Assembly (NCBI RefSeq): GCF_040901545.1 | Contig: NZ_JBBDYL010000025.1 | Span: 1 to 37,757, forward strand | Direction: 5' to 3' | Length of the DNA: 37,757 bases | Source of the DNA: Sulfuricaulis sp040901545 | GTDB lineage: Bacteria; Pseudomonadota; Gammaproteobacteria; Acidiferrobacterales; Sulfurifustaceae | In this document: piece after piece, positions 7,612-15,783 of the stretch | Numbering within the stretch: the first letter of the stretch is position 1 | How the letters are laid out: each line of letters opens with the position of its first letter | The notes under the pieces: generated by a model | Databases searched by the model: none | What the model was told of the DNA's origin: nothing | Seen by the model: only the letters and a program-made list of their open reading frames with translations | Translations under genes and position numbers: made by a program

Positions 7612-8598
7612 CTATACAAACTTTGCGTTAAATGCCCATACCGCGGCGAACCCGAGCAGGAAGCAGGCTCCCGCAAATACCATCATCCATATCCGGTAAC
7701 GACTGGTGATTTCTTTTTGCGTATAAGCAGAAAGGATATAAGGGCGGGATCCATCGCGGGTTGGGCCCAGGACATTAAGACCGTCGATGATGGTATGAAC
7801 TTGTTCCTGGCGATTTTTCAGGGTTTCGCGACGCGCCTGCGCACGGGCAAGCATCCATTCCTTCTCATCTATTTTCCCGTCTTTATCGAGATCGAAACGC
7901 TCCACCAGGGCCGGCTGGTTTCTTTTCCAATCGCCAAGCAACCCCCTCACATCCTCGTCCACCGTCGTGTTCCCGGTGAAACTGCTGACGTTTTTCAGCA
8001 ATCCAAGGGCGTACAGACGATCGCCTGAGTTGATACGCTCCTCGGTAAAGCGATAATTTCCCCCGGCACGGTGCGAAGCGACAAAGTTCGTGACAAACGC
8101 CGGCCGGGTGATCCCGCTGAAGGAAGAATGCGAACGCCACTTATCCTTGTGTTTCGGCGTGACAACCGCACCCTCTGGATCGACTACGACACGCCCGGTC
8201 TCATCTTGCAACCAAAAAGTCTCGGTGCATTCGCCTTTGTCGATGGTTTCCCAGCGACGATGGCGGCCGCGGTTGGTGGTGGTCGTGACCAGTTCCTCGA
8301 TTTTATAGCGAAACCAGACACAGGGCAGGCCGGATAGCTTGGCGATAATCGGTGGTCCGTCCATGAGCTTGCCTCGACCTTCAAGTTCCACGTAACCCTG
8401 GGGCGCTGAGCGGATTTTAGCGGTTGGCGTATCCTCGATGAGACGGATGTGGCTGGCATACCGCCAGGTGCGCCACGAGGTATAGACGCAGCCGGCGGCT
8501 AATACGACGACAGCGATGGCAACGGCGACCGGATCGCTATGCTTGATCGAGCTCGCCAGTTCTGCGAACCACTGGGCCAATGGACCGGGGGACGCCAT
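7612..8598 (-). CDS. GIDE-domain membrane protein with an EF-hand
   Basis: A 328-residue protein. It has a membrane span near residues 23-42 (VAVAIAVVVLAAGCVYTSW), a GIDE-type domain over roughly 50-230 (AKIRSAPQGYVELEGRGKL opening, then LPCVWFRYKIEE), a canonical EF-hand loop DLDKDGKIDEKE near 236-247, and a second membrane span near the C-terminus (IWMMVFAGACFLLGFAAVWA). In bacteria such proteins are annotated as E3-ligase-like because of similarity to mitochondrial MULAN, but no RING domain is visible and no ubiquitin activity should be assumed. It lies after lemA on the same strand, the usual partnership. The EF-hand suggests calcium binding. Confidence 0.8.
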   Translation of the reverse strand: MASPGPLAQWFAELASSIKHSDPVAVAIAVVVLAAGCVYTSWRTWRYASHIRLIEDTPTAKIRSAPQGYVELEGRGKLMDGPPIIAKLSGLPCVWFRYKIEELVTTTTNRGRHRRWETIDKGECTETFWLQDETGRVVVDPEGAVVTPKHKDKWRSHSSFSGITRPAFVTNFVASHRAGGNYRFTEERINSGDRLYALGLLKNVSSFTGNTTVDEDVRGLLGDWKRNQPALVERFDLDKDGKIDEKEWMLARAQARRETLKNRQEQVHTIIDGLNVLGPTRDGSRPYILSAYTQKEITSRYRIWMMVFAGACFLLGFAAVWAFNAKFV

Positions 8599-8644
8599 GG
8601 CTAGGAAACCTCTGAAATATAAATTTTCACCACAGGGTACGCAG

Positions 8645-8832
8645 TTATCTCAAAAACATTTTGTCGATATTTTTTTGTAGGGTGCGTCCCACGCACCATT
8701 AAGCTTAACCTTCGGCGTGGTGCGCAGGGCTTGCAGCCCGGGGTGCAACAAAACACGTTGCACCCGTTCGGCGGTGTGAATGTCCACTGGACATTCACGA
8801 TAACTCCGTCTCACCCTACGTTATTTTTGAGA
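8645..8832. mobile_element. MITE-like element between lemA and the GIDE gene
   Basis: The outer ends read TATCTCAAAAA at the left and TTTTTGAGA at the right, and the inner ends read gtagggtgcg (about 8677) and caccctac (about 8811). Between them lies a block also found at 7208-7287. A shorter relative with the same nested ends is at 19436-19560. No transposase is encoded, so this is a non-autonomous element. Confidence 0.7.
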
Positions 8833-8838
8833 AGGTTT

Positions 8839-9414
8839 TTAAGTATTGAACAATGCCTTGACGTTAACGTCCTTGATTTCGCTTTCCTTGAATTTAAGCA
8901 ACGGTCTCAGACCGAAGCGGAAAAGCGTGGCGATCACGTTGTCCGGAAACGTTTCGATACGGATATTATTCGCGTTGACCGAATCGTTGTAGAACTCGCG
9001 GCGGTCGCTGATCTGCGCTTCGAGCTGGGAGATGCGATTTTGCAGATGTTGGAAGTTCTCATTGGCGCGCAATTCGGGGTAGTTCTCGGCCACGGCAAAG
9101 AGGTTCATCAACCCGGCCCGTAATTGGGTCTCGGCCGCTCCGACCGCAGCCACGTCACCGGCCGCGCGCGCCTGGCCGACGGCCGCGCGCGCCTGGGTCA
9201 CCGCTTCCAGCACGCCACGCTCATGCTTCATGTATTGTTTGCAGGCCTCGACCAGCTTCGGCAACTCATCGTGTCGCTGCTTGAGCAACACGTCGATATT
9301 CGACCAGGCCTGGGCGACATTGTTCTTGAGACGCACGAAATTGTTGAACATGGTTACGGCATACAGAAACAGCGCGGCGAAAATGCCAAGAAAAACATAG
9401 GTGGCGATAGACAT
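8839..9414 (-). CDS. lemA: LemA family protein
   Basis: A 191-residue protein with an N-terminal signal anchor (IATYVFLGIFAALFLYAVTMF). Long helices follow with the LemA hallmarks FVRLKNNVAQAWSNIDVLLK, AVAENYPELRAN, FQHLQNRISQLE and RREFYNDSVNANN. It is probably a periplasm-facing, helix-bundle inner-membrane protein. Its biochemical role is not known. AGGAG lies 6 bases before the ATG. The downstream neighbour is the GIDE-domain gene, although a MITE-like element now separates the two, which may weaken cotranscription. Confidence 0.93.
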   Translation of the reverse strand: MSIATYVFLGIFAALFLYAVTMFNNFVRLKNNVAQAWSNIDVLLKQRHDELPKLVEACKQYMKHERGVLEAVTQARAAVGQARAAGDVAAVGAAETQLRAGLMNLFAVAENYPELRANENFQHLQNRISQLEAQISDRREFYNDSVNANNIRIETFPDNVIATLFRFGLRPLLKFKESEIKDVNVKALFNT

Positions 9415-9479
9415 GGTTGCTCCTTTGTCAGCCTGACGACGGCCTCAGTAAAGGAGTATAGACCCGGCCGTGGAGCCGG

Positions 9480-9899
9480 CTAGGGAGACTCTCCCTCCAG
9501 CCCGATAGAGACTTCATCGATATCGCGGCCGCGAATATAAAAACCGCGCATTTCAGGCTCACCTTTTGTTTTCAGGGAGATGATGAGGTAAAGCGAGTCG
9601 GGATACTCATGTTGTTCAATGTCGGCCGGCGACGGCAGCGGCGGGGTGGCGGGGTGGGAATGGTAGATCGCGGCGAGTTCTTCGTCATTTTCTCGCATTA
9701 GACGCATGGCCGCGATCTGACCATGGGGATCGAGCATGAAGAATCGTTTTTTATCGCCGGCGGTATTGGCGACGGGATAGCATTTTTTGAATCCGTGGCG
9801 GTCACGAGAGATGAGACCGCAAATTTCCTCTGCAGGAGAATTTTTCGCCAGTTGCAGCAGCCGGTTGAAAATGGAACGTGGCATTCGCACGGAATTCAT
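9480..9899 (-). CDS. JAMM/MPN+ metallopeptidase
   Basis: 139 residues from the ATG at 9899, which overlaps the moeB stop (ATGA). The open frame extends further upstream, but that part is an off-frame read of moeB. The zinc-peptidase motif is complete: the Glu in AEEICGLI, then HSHP-x5-PSPADIEQ (YHSHPATPPLPSPADIEQ). Prokaryotic JAMM enzymes next to ThiF/MoeB-type proteins are known to trim or release sulfur-carrier proteins of the ThiS/MoaD type by cleaving after the C-terminal Gly-Gly. Here the coupling to moeB supports such a role in sulfur transfer. No ThiS/MoaD gene is visible in this window. Confidence 0.88.
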   Translation of the reverse strand: MNSVRMPRSIFNRLLQLAKNSPAEEICGLISRDRHGFKKCYPVANTAGDKKRFFMLDPHGQIAAMRLMRENDEELAAIYHSHPATPPLPSPADIEQHEYPDSLYLIISLKTKGEPEMRGFYIRGRDIDEVSIGLEGESP

Positions 9900-10633
9900 T
9901 TTATTTTGCAAACCGGGCAATCCGGATCCCTTTGCAGCCTCATTTCGCGCCATTCCATGGCGAGCGCATCGAACAAAAGCAGACGGCCCGAGAGCGTCTG
10001 GCCGATGCCGAGCAGGACCTTGATGGTTTCGACCGCTTGTATCGAACCGATGATCCCGGCCGCCGGGGCGAGTACCCCGAGCGTGGCGCATGGCTCATCG
10101 GCTCCCCCCGTGTCGGTGTACAGGCAGCGGTAGCAGGGACCCGTGGGTGAAAAAACGGCTACCTGTCCTTCAAACCGGACCACGGCGCCCGAGACCAGCG
10201 GTTTGCCGGCACGCACGCAGGCCTCGTTGACGGCATAACGGCTGGCGAAGTTATCGGTCGTATCCACGACCACATCCGCCAGGCGTACCTGCTCATCGAG
10301 CATCGTGCCTTCAAGCCTGTGATTGTATGTGGTGACCTGGACATCGGGATTAAGGGCGGCAAGTCCCGCGACCGCCGACGCCACCTTTTCCTGGCCCACG
10401 CGATCCGTGGCGTGAACGATCTGGCGCTGGAGATTGGTGAGATCGACGCGATCATGGTCAACCAGGACCAGATGCCCCACGCCGCTGGCCGCGAGATACA
10501 TGGCGACCGGTGAGCCGAGTCCCCCAAGGCCGATAATCAATACACGCGAACCGAGCAATTTCTCCTGGCCGCCGATATCGATCTGCGGCAGCATGATGTG
10601 GCGGCTGTAGCGCAGGAGTTGTTTGTCATTCAT
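9896..10633 (-). CDS. moeB: MoeB/ThiF-family sulfur-carrier adenylyltransferase
   Basis: A 245-residue E1-like enzyme that adenylates the C-terminal glycine of a sulfur carrier (MoaD or ThiS). It shows the ATP-binding loop GLGGLGSP, the DHDRVDLTNLQRQ segment, DTTDNFASRY, two zinc CxxC pairs (CYRC and CPVC), and EPCATLGVLAP, which holds a cysteine in the region of the ThiF active-site cysteine. The opening (RYSRHIMLPQIDIGGQEKL) is typical of MoeB/HesA. The sequence does not settle whether the partner is MoaD or ThiS. It lies 31 bases after prmC and overlaps the JAMM gene. Confidence 0.88.
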   Translation of the reverse strand: MNDKQLLRYSRHIMLPQIDIGGQEKLLGSRVLIIGLGGLGSPVAMYLAASGVGHLVLVDHDRVDLTNLQRQIVHATDRVGQEKVASAVAGLAALNPDVQVTTYNHRLEGTMLDEQVRLADVVVDTTDNFASRYAVNEACVRAGKPLVSGAVVRFEGQVAVFSPTGPCYRCLYTDTGGADEPCATLGVLAPAAGIIGSIQAVETIKVLLGIGQTLSGRLLLFDALAMEWREMRLQRDPDCPVCKIK

Positions 10634-10664
10634 GGTGAAGCGTAATCATTCGCTTGCATGCGGA

Positions 10665-11528
10665 TCATTTTCGACATTCCGATATTCGATCGATACCGGA
10701 CAGATCATGACGGCAGGCGATATTGTAATAGCCGTGCCCGGTCAAAATGCCATTGACCGCCTTGGCCTGATCCCAGCCATGTTCAACGATCAGCCATCCT
10801 CCGGTTTTAAGATGTGAGGATGCGCGTCCCGCAATGTGACGGATCGCCGCGAGACCGTCCGGTCCGCCGACAAGGGCCGGCGCCGGTTCGAATCGCAAGT
10901 CTCCCTGTGACAGATGCGGATCGCCGGCCGCCACGTAAGGCGGGTTGCTGACGATCAGGTCGAATTTCCGGCAAGCCAACGGGGCGAACCAGTCTCCTTC
11001 AAGGAACTCGATTCGGGACATGCCGAATTTCCGCGCGTTTGACCTGGCGACATCGAGTGCCGGACGGGAGAGATCGGACGCGGTCAACCGGCATCGAGGG
11101 CGTTCCTTCGACAACGCCAGCGCGATCGCGCCACAACCCGTGCCGAGATCGGCGATGTTCCATTCGGCATCCAGGGGAATTCTTCGCAGTGCCTGTTCGA
11201 CCAGCAATTCGGTTTCCGGGCGGGGAATCAACGTCGCCGGCGAGACATTGAGAGTTAGCGACCAGAATTCCTTGACACCGGTGAGATAGGCGACCGGTTC
11301 GCCGCGTTGGCGGCGCGCCAGCAGGTTTTCCAGACCATGGCGTTCGTTGGCGGTCAAGGCTATGTGAGGCCTCGCGATGAAATCGTTGCGCCCCCGACCG
11401 GTGACGTGCATGACCAGTGCCTCCGCGTCGAGCCGCGGGGTCCGGCTTTTCGATCGGAGCGCGCGCGTCATATCCGCCAGTGTTGCGCCGATACTTACCG
11501 TGACAGCTTCACGAGCAGCGTGCATCAT
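10665..11528 (-). CDS. prmC: Release factor glutamine methyltransferase PrmC
   Basis: A 287-residue SAM-dependent methyltransferase that methylates the GGQ glutamine of RF1 and RF2. It has an N-terminal helical domain, RPETELLVE, the SAM loop DLGTGCGAIALAL, and the catalytic SNPPYV. The length is normal. Its start overlaps the prfA stop (ATG at 11528, or 11525), the conserved arrangement with its substrate gene. The N-terminal MMHAAREAV allows either of two adjacent ATG codons. Confidence 0.97.
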   Translation of the reverse strand: MMHAAREAVTVSIGATLADMTRALRSKSRTPRLDAEALVMHVTGRGRNDFIARPHIALTANERHGLENLLARRQRGEPVAYLTGVKEFWSLTLNVSPATLIPRPETELLVEQALRRIPLDAEWNIADLGTGCGAIALALSKERPRCRLTASDLSRPALDVARSNARKFGMSRIEFLEGDWFAPLACRKFDLIVSNPPYVAAGDPHLSQGDLRFEPAPALVGGPDGLAAIRHIAGRASSHLKTGGWLIVEHGWDQAKAVNGILTGHGYYNIACRHDLSGIDRISECRK

Positions 11529-12613
11529 GATCCGCCTCCCAAAGCCGACAGCTGGTTGGCCTGATCGGTGGTCCGCAACACATCGATGAGTTCATCGAGT
11601 TTGCCTTCCATGGCCTGATCGAGTTTGTAAAGCGTCAGATTGATGCGGTGATCGGTCAGTCGTCCCTGCGGGAAGTTGTAAGTGCGAATACGTTCCGATC
11701 GGTCACCGGTGCCGACCAGACTTTTTCGCGTGGCGGCTTCCGCCTCGCTCTGTTTCCGCCGTTCGGCTTCGAGCAGGCGCGCGGAAAGGATTGACATCGC
11801 GCGGGCGCGGTTCTTGTGTTGCGAACGCTCGTCCTGGCACTCGACCACGATGCCGGTAGGCAGGTGGGTGACGCGAATGGCGGAATCGGTTTTGTTCACG
11901 TGCTGGCCGCCGGCGCCCGAAGCGCGAAACGTGTCGATTTTGAGGTCCGCCGGGTTGATATCGATGGCGTCGATCTCGTCCGCTTCCGGTAACACCGCGA
12001 CCGTGCAGGTCGAGGTGTGGATGCGCCCCTGGGCTTCGGTTTCGGGGACGCGCTGAACGCGATGCGCGCCGGATTCGAATTTAAGACGCGAATAAACATC
12101 CTGTCCCGTTATGCGCGCGATGATTTCCTTGTAGCCGCCATGTTCTCCGGAATTATGATTAACGACCTCGACATTCCATCCATGGGCATTGGCGTAATAG
12201 TTGTACATGCGGAAAAGATCGCCGGCGAAAATGGCCGATTCATCGCCGCCGGCCGCGGCGCGAATTTCAAGAAATACATTGCGATTGTCGTTCGGATCTT
12301 TCGGCAACAACAGGGTTTGGATTTCCGCTTCGAGCTTTTCAATCAGATACCGCGCATCGCCGATTTCCTCCTGGGCCAGCTCGCGGATGGACGGATCTTC
12401 GTCCGCGAGCATGGCGCGCGCGGATTCCAGCTGATCGCAGGCATGGCGATAGTCGGCATAGAGTTTGACCAGCGGGTTGATCTCGGCGTATTCCTGCGAA
12501 AGCTTGCGGAATTTATCCTGTTTGCCGATGACTTTGGGGTCGGCCAGTAAATGCTCGATCTCCTCAAAGCGCTGGGCAAGGCTGGTGAGCCTTGTTTCAA
12601 TAGAAGGGTTCAT
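11525..12613 (-). CDS. prfA: Peptide chain release factor 1
   Basis: A 362-residue class I release factor for UAG and UAA. The stop-codon recognition tripeptide PxT is present (RVPETEAQGRIHTS), as is the peptidyl-hydrolysis motif GGQ (ASGAGGQHVNKTDSA). The length matches RF1 (360 in E. coli). It lies 2 bases after hemA and overlaps prmC, so hemA-prfA-prmC forms one coupled unit. Confidence 0.98.
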   Translation of the reverse strand: MNPSIETRLTSLAQRFEEIEHLLADPKVIGKQDKFRKLSQEYAEINPLVKLYADYRHACDQLESARAMLADEDPSIRELAQEEIGDARYLIEKLEAEIQTLLLPKDPNDNRNVFLEIRAAAGGDESAIFAGDLFRMYNYYANAHGWNVEVVNHNSGEHGGYKEIIARITGQDVYSRLKFESGAHRVQRVPETEAQGRIHTSTCTVAVLPEADEIDAIDINPADLKIDTFRASGAGGQHVNKTDSAIRVTHLPTGIVVECQDERSQHKNRARAMSILSARLLEAERRKQSEAEAATRKSLVGTGDRSERIRTYNFPQGRLTDHRINLTLYKLDQAMEGKLDELIDVLRTTDQANQLSALGGGS

Positions 12614-12615
12614 GG

Positions 12616-13872
12616 TTATTCTTCGTTGAGGCCGAACAACCGACGCGCGGCATCGAGCAGCGCGCTGTTGCCGTCGATGTTCGCCTTGCGCAGCACATCG
12701 GTGGGGGCATGGGTAAACTTGTTCGTCAGCGCGCGCGCGAGTTGCTCAATCACTTTTCCCGGATCTTCGCCGCGGGCAAGGCGCCTGCGCGCGCGTTCCA
12801 CTTCCGCCTCGCGCAAGGCATCGGCCGACTCGCGCAGGGCACGTATGGTGGGCACCGCATCCAGCGATTTCACCCAGCGCATGAAATCCATTACCTGGGT
12901 GTCGATGATTTTTTCCGCTTCCGAAGCGGCCTTTTGACGGGATTCCATGTTTTCCTGAACCACGTCCTTGAGATCGTCGATGGAGTACAGGTAGACGTCG
13001 TCGAGTTCAGCCACCTCGGATTCGATGTCTCGTGGCACCGCGATATCCACCATGAATATCGGCCGATGCTTGCGTACCTTGAGCGCCCGCTCCACCGCGC
13101 CCTTGCCGAGAATGGGCAATTGGCTGGCCGTGGAGGAAATGACGATGTCGGCGTCCGCAAGCCGCGCCGGCATTTCCATGAGCGAAATGGCCTCGGCGCC
13201 GAACGGCCTGGCCACCAGTTGCGCGCGCTCGACAGTGCGATTGGCGACAATCATGTGGCCCGCACCCTGATCCCTGAAGTGGCGGGCGCAGAGTTCAATC
13301 ATGTCTCCCGCGCCGATCATCAGGACGGTTTGTTCCGATAGTTTGTTGAAGATCTGCTTGGCGAGACGCACGGCGGCGGACGCCACGGAGACGGCGCTGG
13401 CGCCGATGGCGGTGTCGGTTCGCACCTGCTTGGCCACGGAGAAAGTCTGCTGAAAGAGATGGTTCAGGATTTTTCCCGTTACACCGGCCTTGTGGGCCGT
13501 GGTGAAAGCCTCTTTCATCTGTCCAAGAATTTGTGTTTCACCCAGGATCATCGAGTCGAGTCCGGCCGCCACCCGGAAGACATGCCTGACGGCGGCCTGG
13601 TCAGGGTGGCGATACAGGTAGGGATGAATATCGAATTGGTTCAGGCGGTGATAGTGGCAAAACCATTCAATGACGCGCTCATCGTGGATCGGTTCGAGCC
13701 CGCAATAGAGCTCGGTGCGATTGCACGTCGATACGATCGCCGCCTCGCTGGCCCCGCCTTTCCCGGTGATCTCGCGCAGCGCGTAGACGAGCTTGTCGGA
13801 GTCGAAAGCCGCTTTTTCGCGGATATCGACCGGCGCGGTGTGATGATTAATACCGAAGGCAAGCAGGTGCAT
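12616..13872 (-). CDS. hemA: Glutamyl-tRNA reductase
   Basis: A 418-residue enzyme that reduces glutamyl-tRNA to glutamate-1-semialdehyde, the first step of tetrapyrrole synthesis. The catalytic cysteine is in VSTCNRTELYC near residue 50, the NADPH loop is IGAGDMIEL, and the C-terminal dimerisation helices end in DAARRLFGLNEE. The opening MHLLAFGINHHTAPVDIREK is typical. It heads the hemA-prfA-prmC unit. CstA lies 45 bases upstream on the same strand. Confidence 0.97.
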   Translation of the reverse strand: MHLLAFGINHHTAPVDIREKAAFDSDKLVYALREITGKGGASEAAIVSTCNRTELYCGLEPIHDERVIEWFCHYHRLNQFDIHPYLYRHPDQAAVRHVFRVAAGLDSMILGETQILGQMKEAFTTAHKAGVTGKILNHLFQQTFSVAKQVRTDTAIGASAVSVASAAVRLAKQIFNKLSEQTVLMIGAGDMIELCARHFRDQGAGHMIVANRTVERAQLVARPFGAEAISLMEMPARLADADIVISSTASQLPILGKGAVERALKVRKHRPIFMVDIAVPRDIESEVAELDDVYLYSIDDLKDVVQENMESRQKAASEAEKIIDTQVMDFMRWVKSLDAVPTIRALRESADALREAEVERARRRLARGEDPGKVIEQLARALTNKFTHAPTDVLRKANIDGNSALLDAARRLFGLNEE

Positions 13873-13917
13873 GCAGAAAACCGGGAAATCGCCGCTGGAG
13901 CCCGCGATTTTGACCCA

Positions 13918-15621
13918 TCAGGGTACGCTGTCAAGCTGGGGGCGTGGCGAGGATTTCAAAAAGTTAAAGACCAGTAATGTTACGCCGAGTTCAATGATAA
14001 TTAATATGATGCCGAGCGCGAGCAATATCCAGTCATTCATCGACCACCACTGTATCATTTGGATGGTTAATGCCCAATTCGCAGCGGCCAGCAGGAAAAT
14101 CAAGGGTAGCAGCACGGTCGCGACCGGCCGCTCCAGCTGGCGCAGTGACAGCGTAAGCAGCACGAATCCGAAGACGGCGAAGATCAGGTCGGTCGCGCCG
14201 AAGATCGGCCATAGCAGCAATCCTCCCAGACCATGCCCGTCGTGCAGGGTCAATGCCGCGGACAGGAAGGCGGCCAATCCGATCAGTAATTTTTCTTTTC
14301 CCGGCATGACGGAGGGATGGCGTTCCGCGAGGCCGGCGAGCAGTTGTTTTTGTACACGCAAACCGGCTTCAAGCGTGGCCACGAGGAGTCCGAGGACAAC
14401 CACGGCCGCAAGCGTTCGTGCCGTAGCCGGATCCAGCCCGAGGATGGCTGCAAACCGGGCAAATCCGTTGACGTAAATCACCGCGGCCTGGTGCAAATCC
14501 TTGAATGCATCCCATGACGCATACCGCTGGGTCCAGTCCTGCTCACTGGGGAAACCGGTACCGCCGATGAGAATGGCGCTGAGCGCCAGCAGACCCAGCG
14601 CCAAAGCGCCGCCATAGCCGACGTAGCGGGCATCGGATTCCCGCCTGATCTGGCGCGCCGTTATTCCATTGGCAATCAAAAAATGAAAACCCGCCACGGC
14701 GCCGGTGGTCAGGGTGATGAACAGCCAGGGTATCGTTTGCGGGATACTTGGATCCTTGTGGAATTCCGGAGCGACAAGGTTCGGGTGATCGATTACCACG
14801 GCGGTGTAAAAAATAAGCAGTGTGGTGCCGAGCAGCAGCGCGGTGAGAAATCCGCGGGGGCGGATCAGTTTCCATATTGGCAGGCGCGTGGCGTGATATC
14901 CATAAGTAAACAGGATGGCAACCCAGACCACGGTCGCATCCAGCGCAATAGTGTAGTCGCTGGATTCCAAATTCAATGCACCGGTCAAATTCAGTGGAAA
15001 TTTACCCAACAACCACACGGCCATCAGGCTCAGGGTCAGCGCGATCAACGACGCAGCGACGACCTCGTAAGCTTCCCGCCCGCGCAGATAGTATCCGAGG
15101 AATAGGGCGATCGTCAGGATGCCCCAGAACGGCAAGACAGCCGAGGGGAATGCGGAGAACAATTGCGCGGCGATGGTGGCGCAGGCGGCATTCATCAAAA
15201 GCAACAGAAGCAATGCAATCAGCGTGAATGGCCCGTATGCCGAGGGACCCAAAACGCGCGCGGCGATTTCCGCCGGATCGAGCCCGGGGAAGCGCAGCGA
15301 TAACCAAATCGCTCCAAGACCGTAGGTTCCGGCCGCCGTGACGGTGGCAACCACGGCCCAGAGAAAGGCGGGAATCCAACCCCATATTACCGAGATGACG
15401 CTGCCCGTGATGGCGGCGCCCGCGGCTAGCGCGGCCAGATGGTGACCGAAAATCAGATGTCGGTTGGGCGCGGTACCTTGCTCCGAATCGAAGCGGTCGG
15501 TTGCCGGTGTACTATAATGATCCCCGAGACGAAAGATGCCCGTACCCAGCAACTTGGAATAAAAGCGGTAGCCGAATACAAACGCCACGGCGGTTATGAT
15601 GAGTAATACCAATGAATTCAT
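13918..15621 (-). CDS. cstA: CstA-family carbon starvation / peptide transporter
   Basis: A 567-residue membrane protein with about fifteen hydrophobic segments. The family opening is present (TDRFDSEQGTAPNRHLIFGH) and is followed by the HLAALAAGAAITG and IWGWIPAFLW regions. CstA proteins import peptides or pyruvate during carbon limitation. It is shorter than E. coli CstA (about 700 residues), matching the compact branch of the family. It is inserted between hemA and the divergent TPR lipoprotein gene, which are direct neighbours in Pseudomonas. The precise substrate is not visible. Confidence 0.9.
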   Translation of the reverse strand: MNSLVLLIITAVAFVFGYRFYSKLLGTGIFRLGDHYSTPATDRFDSEQGTAPNRHLIFGHHLAALAAGAAITGSVISVIWGWIPAFLWAVVATVTAAGTYGLGAIWLSLRFPGLDPAEIAARVLGPSAYGPFTLIALLLLLLMNAACATIAAQLFSAFPSAVLPFWGILTIALFLGYYLRGREAYEVVAASLIALTLSLMAVWLLGKFPLNLTGALNLESSDYTIALDATVVWVAILFTYGYHATRLPIWKLIRPRGFLTALLLGTTLLIFYTAVVIDHPNLVAPEFHKDPSIPQTIPWLFITLTTGAVAGFHFLIANGITARQIRRESDARYVGYGGALALGLLALSAILIGGTGFPSEQDWTQRYASWDAFKDLHQAAVIYVNGFARFAAILGLDPATARTLAAVVVLGLLVATLEAGLRVQKQLLAGLAERHPSVMPGKEKLLIGLAAFLSAALTLHDGHGLGGLLLWPIFGATDLIFAVFGFVLLTLSLRQLERPVATVLLPLIFLLAAANWALTIQMIQWWSMNDWILLALGIILIIIELGVTLLVFNFLKSSPRPQLDSVP

Positions 15622-15783
15622 GGCATGCCCGCGTCCAGGTACGCTTTGTAAATGGTTATTTTCATATCGCCTTTAGTTTCGCAGTTGCGCGCCTTTCCCG
15701 AATATCGGAGACTGCAGTGATTATATTAGATTGTTGGGTGAATCTTTGCCCGGGGCGCAGGTCAATACAGGCTTTACCCGGAA

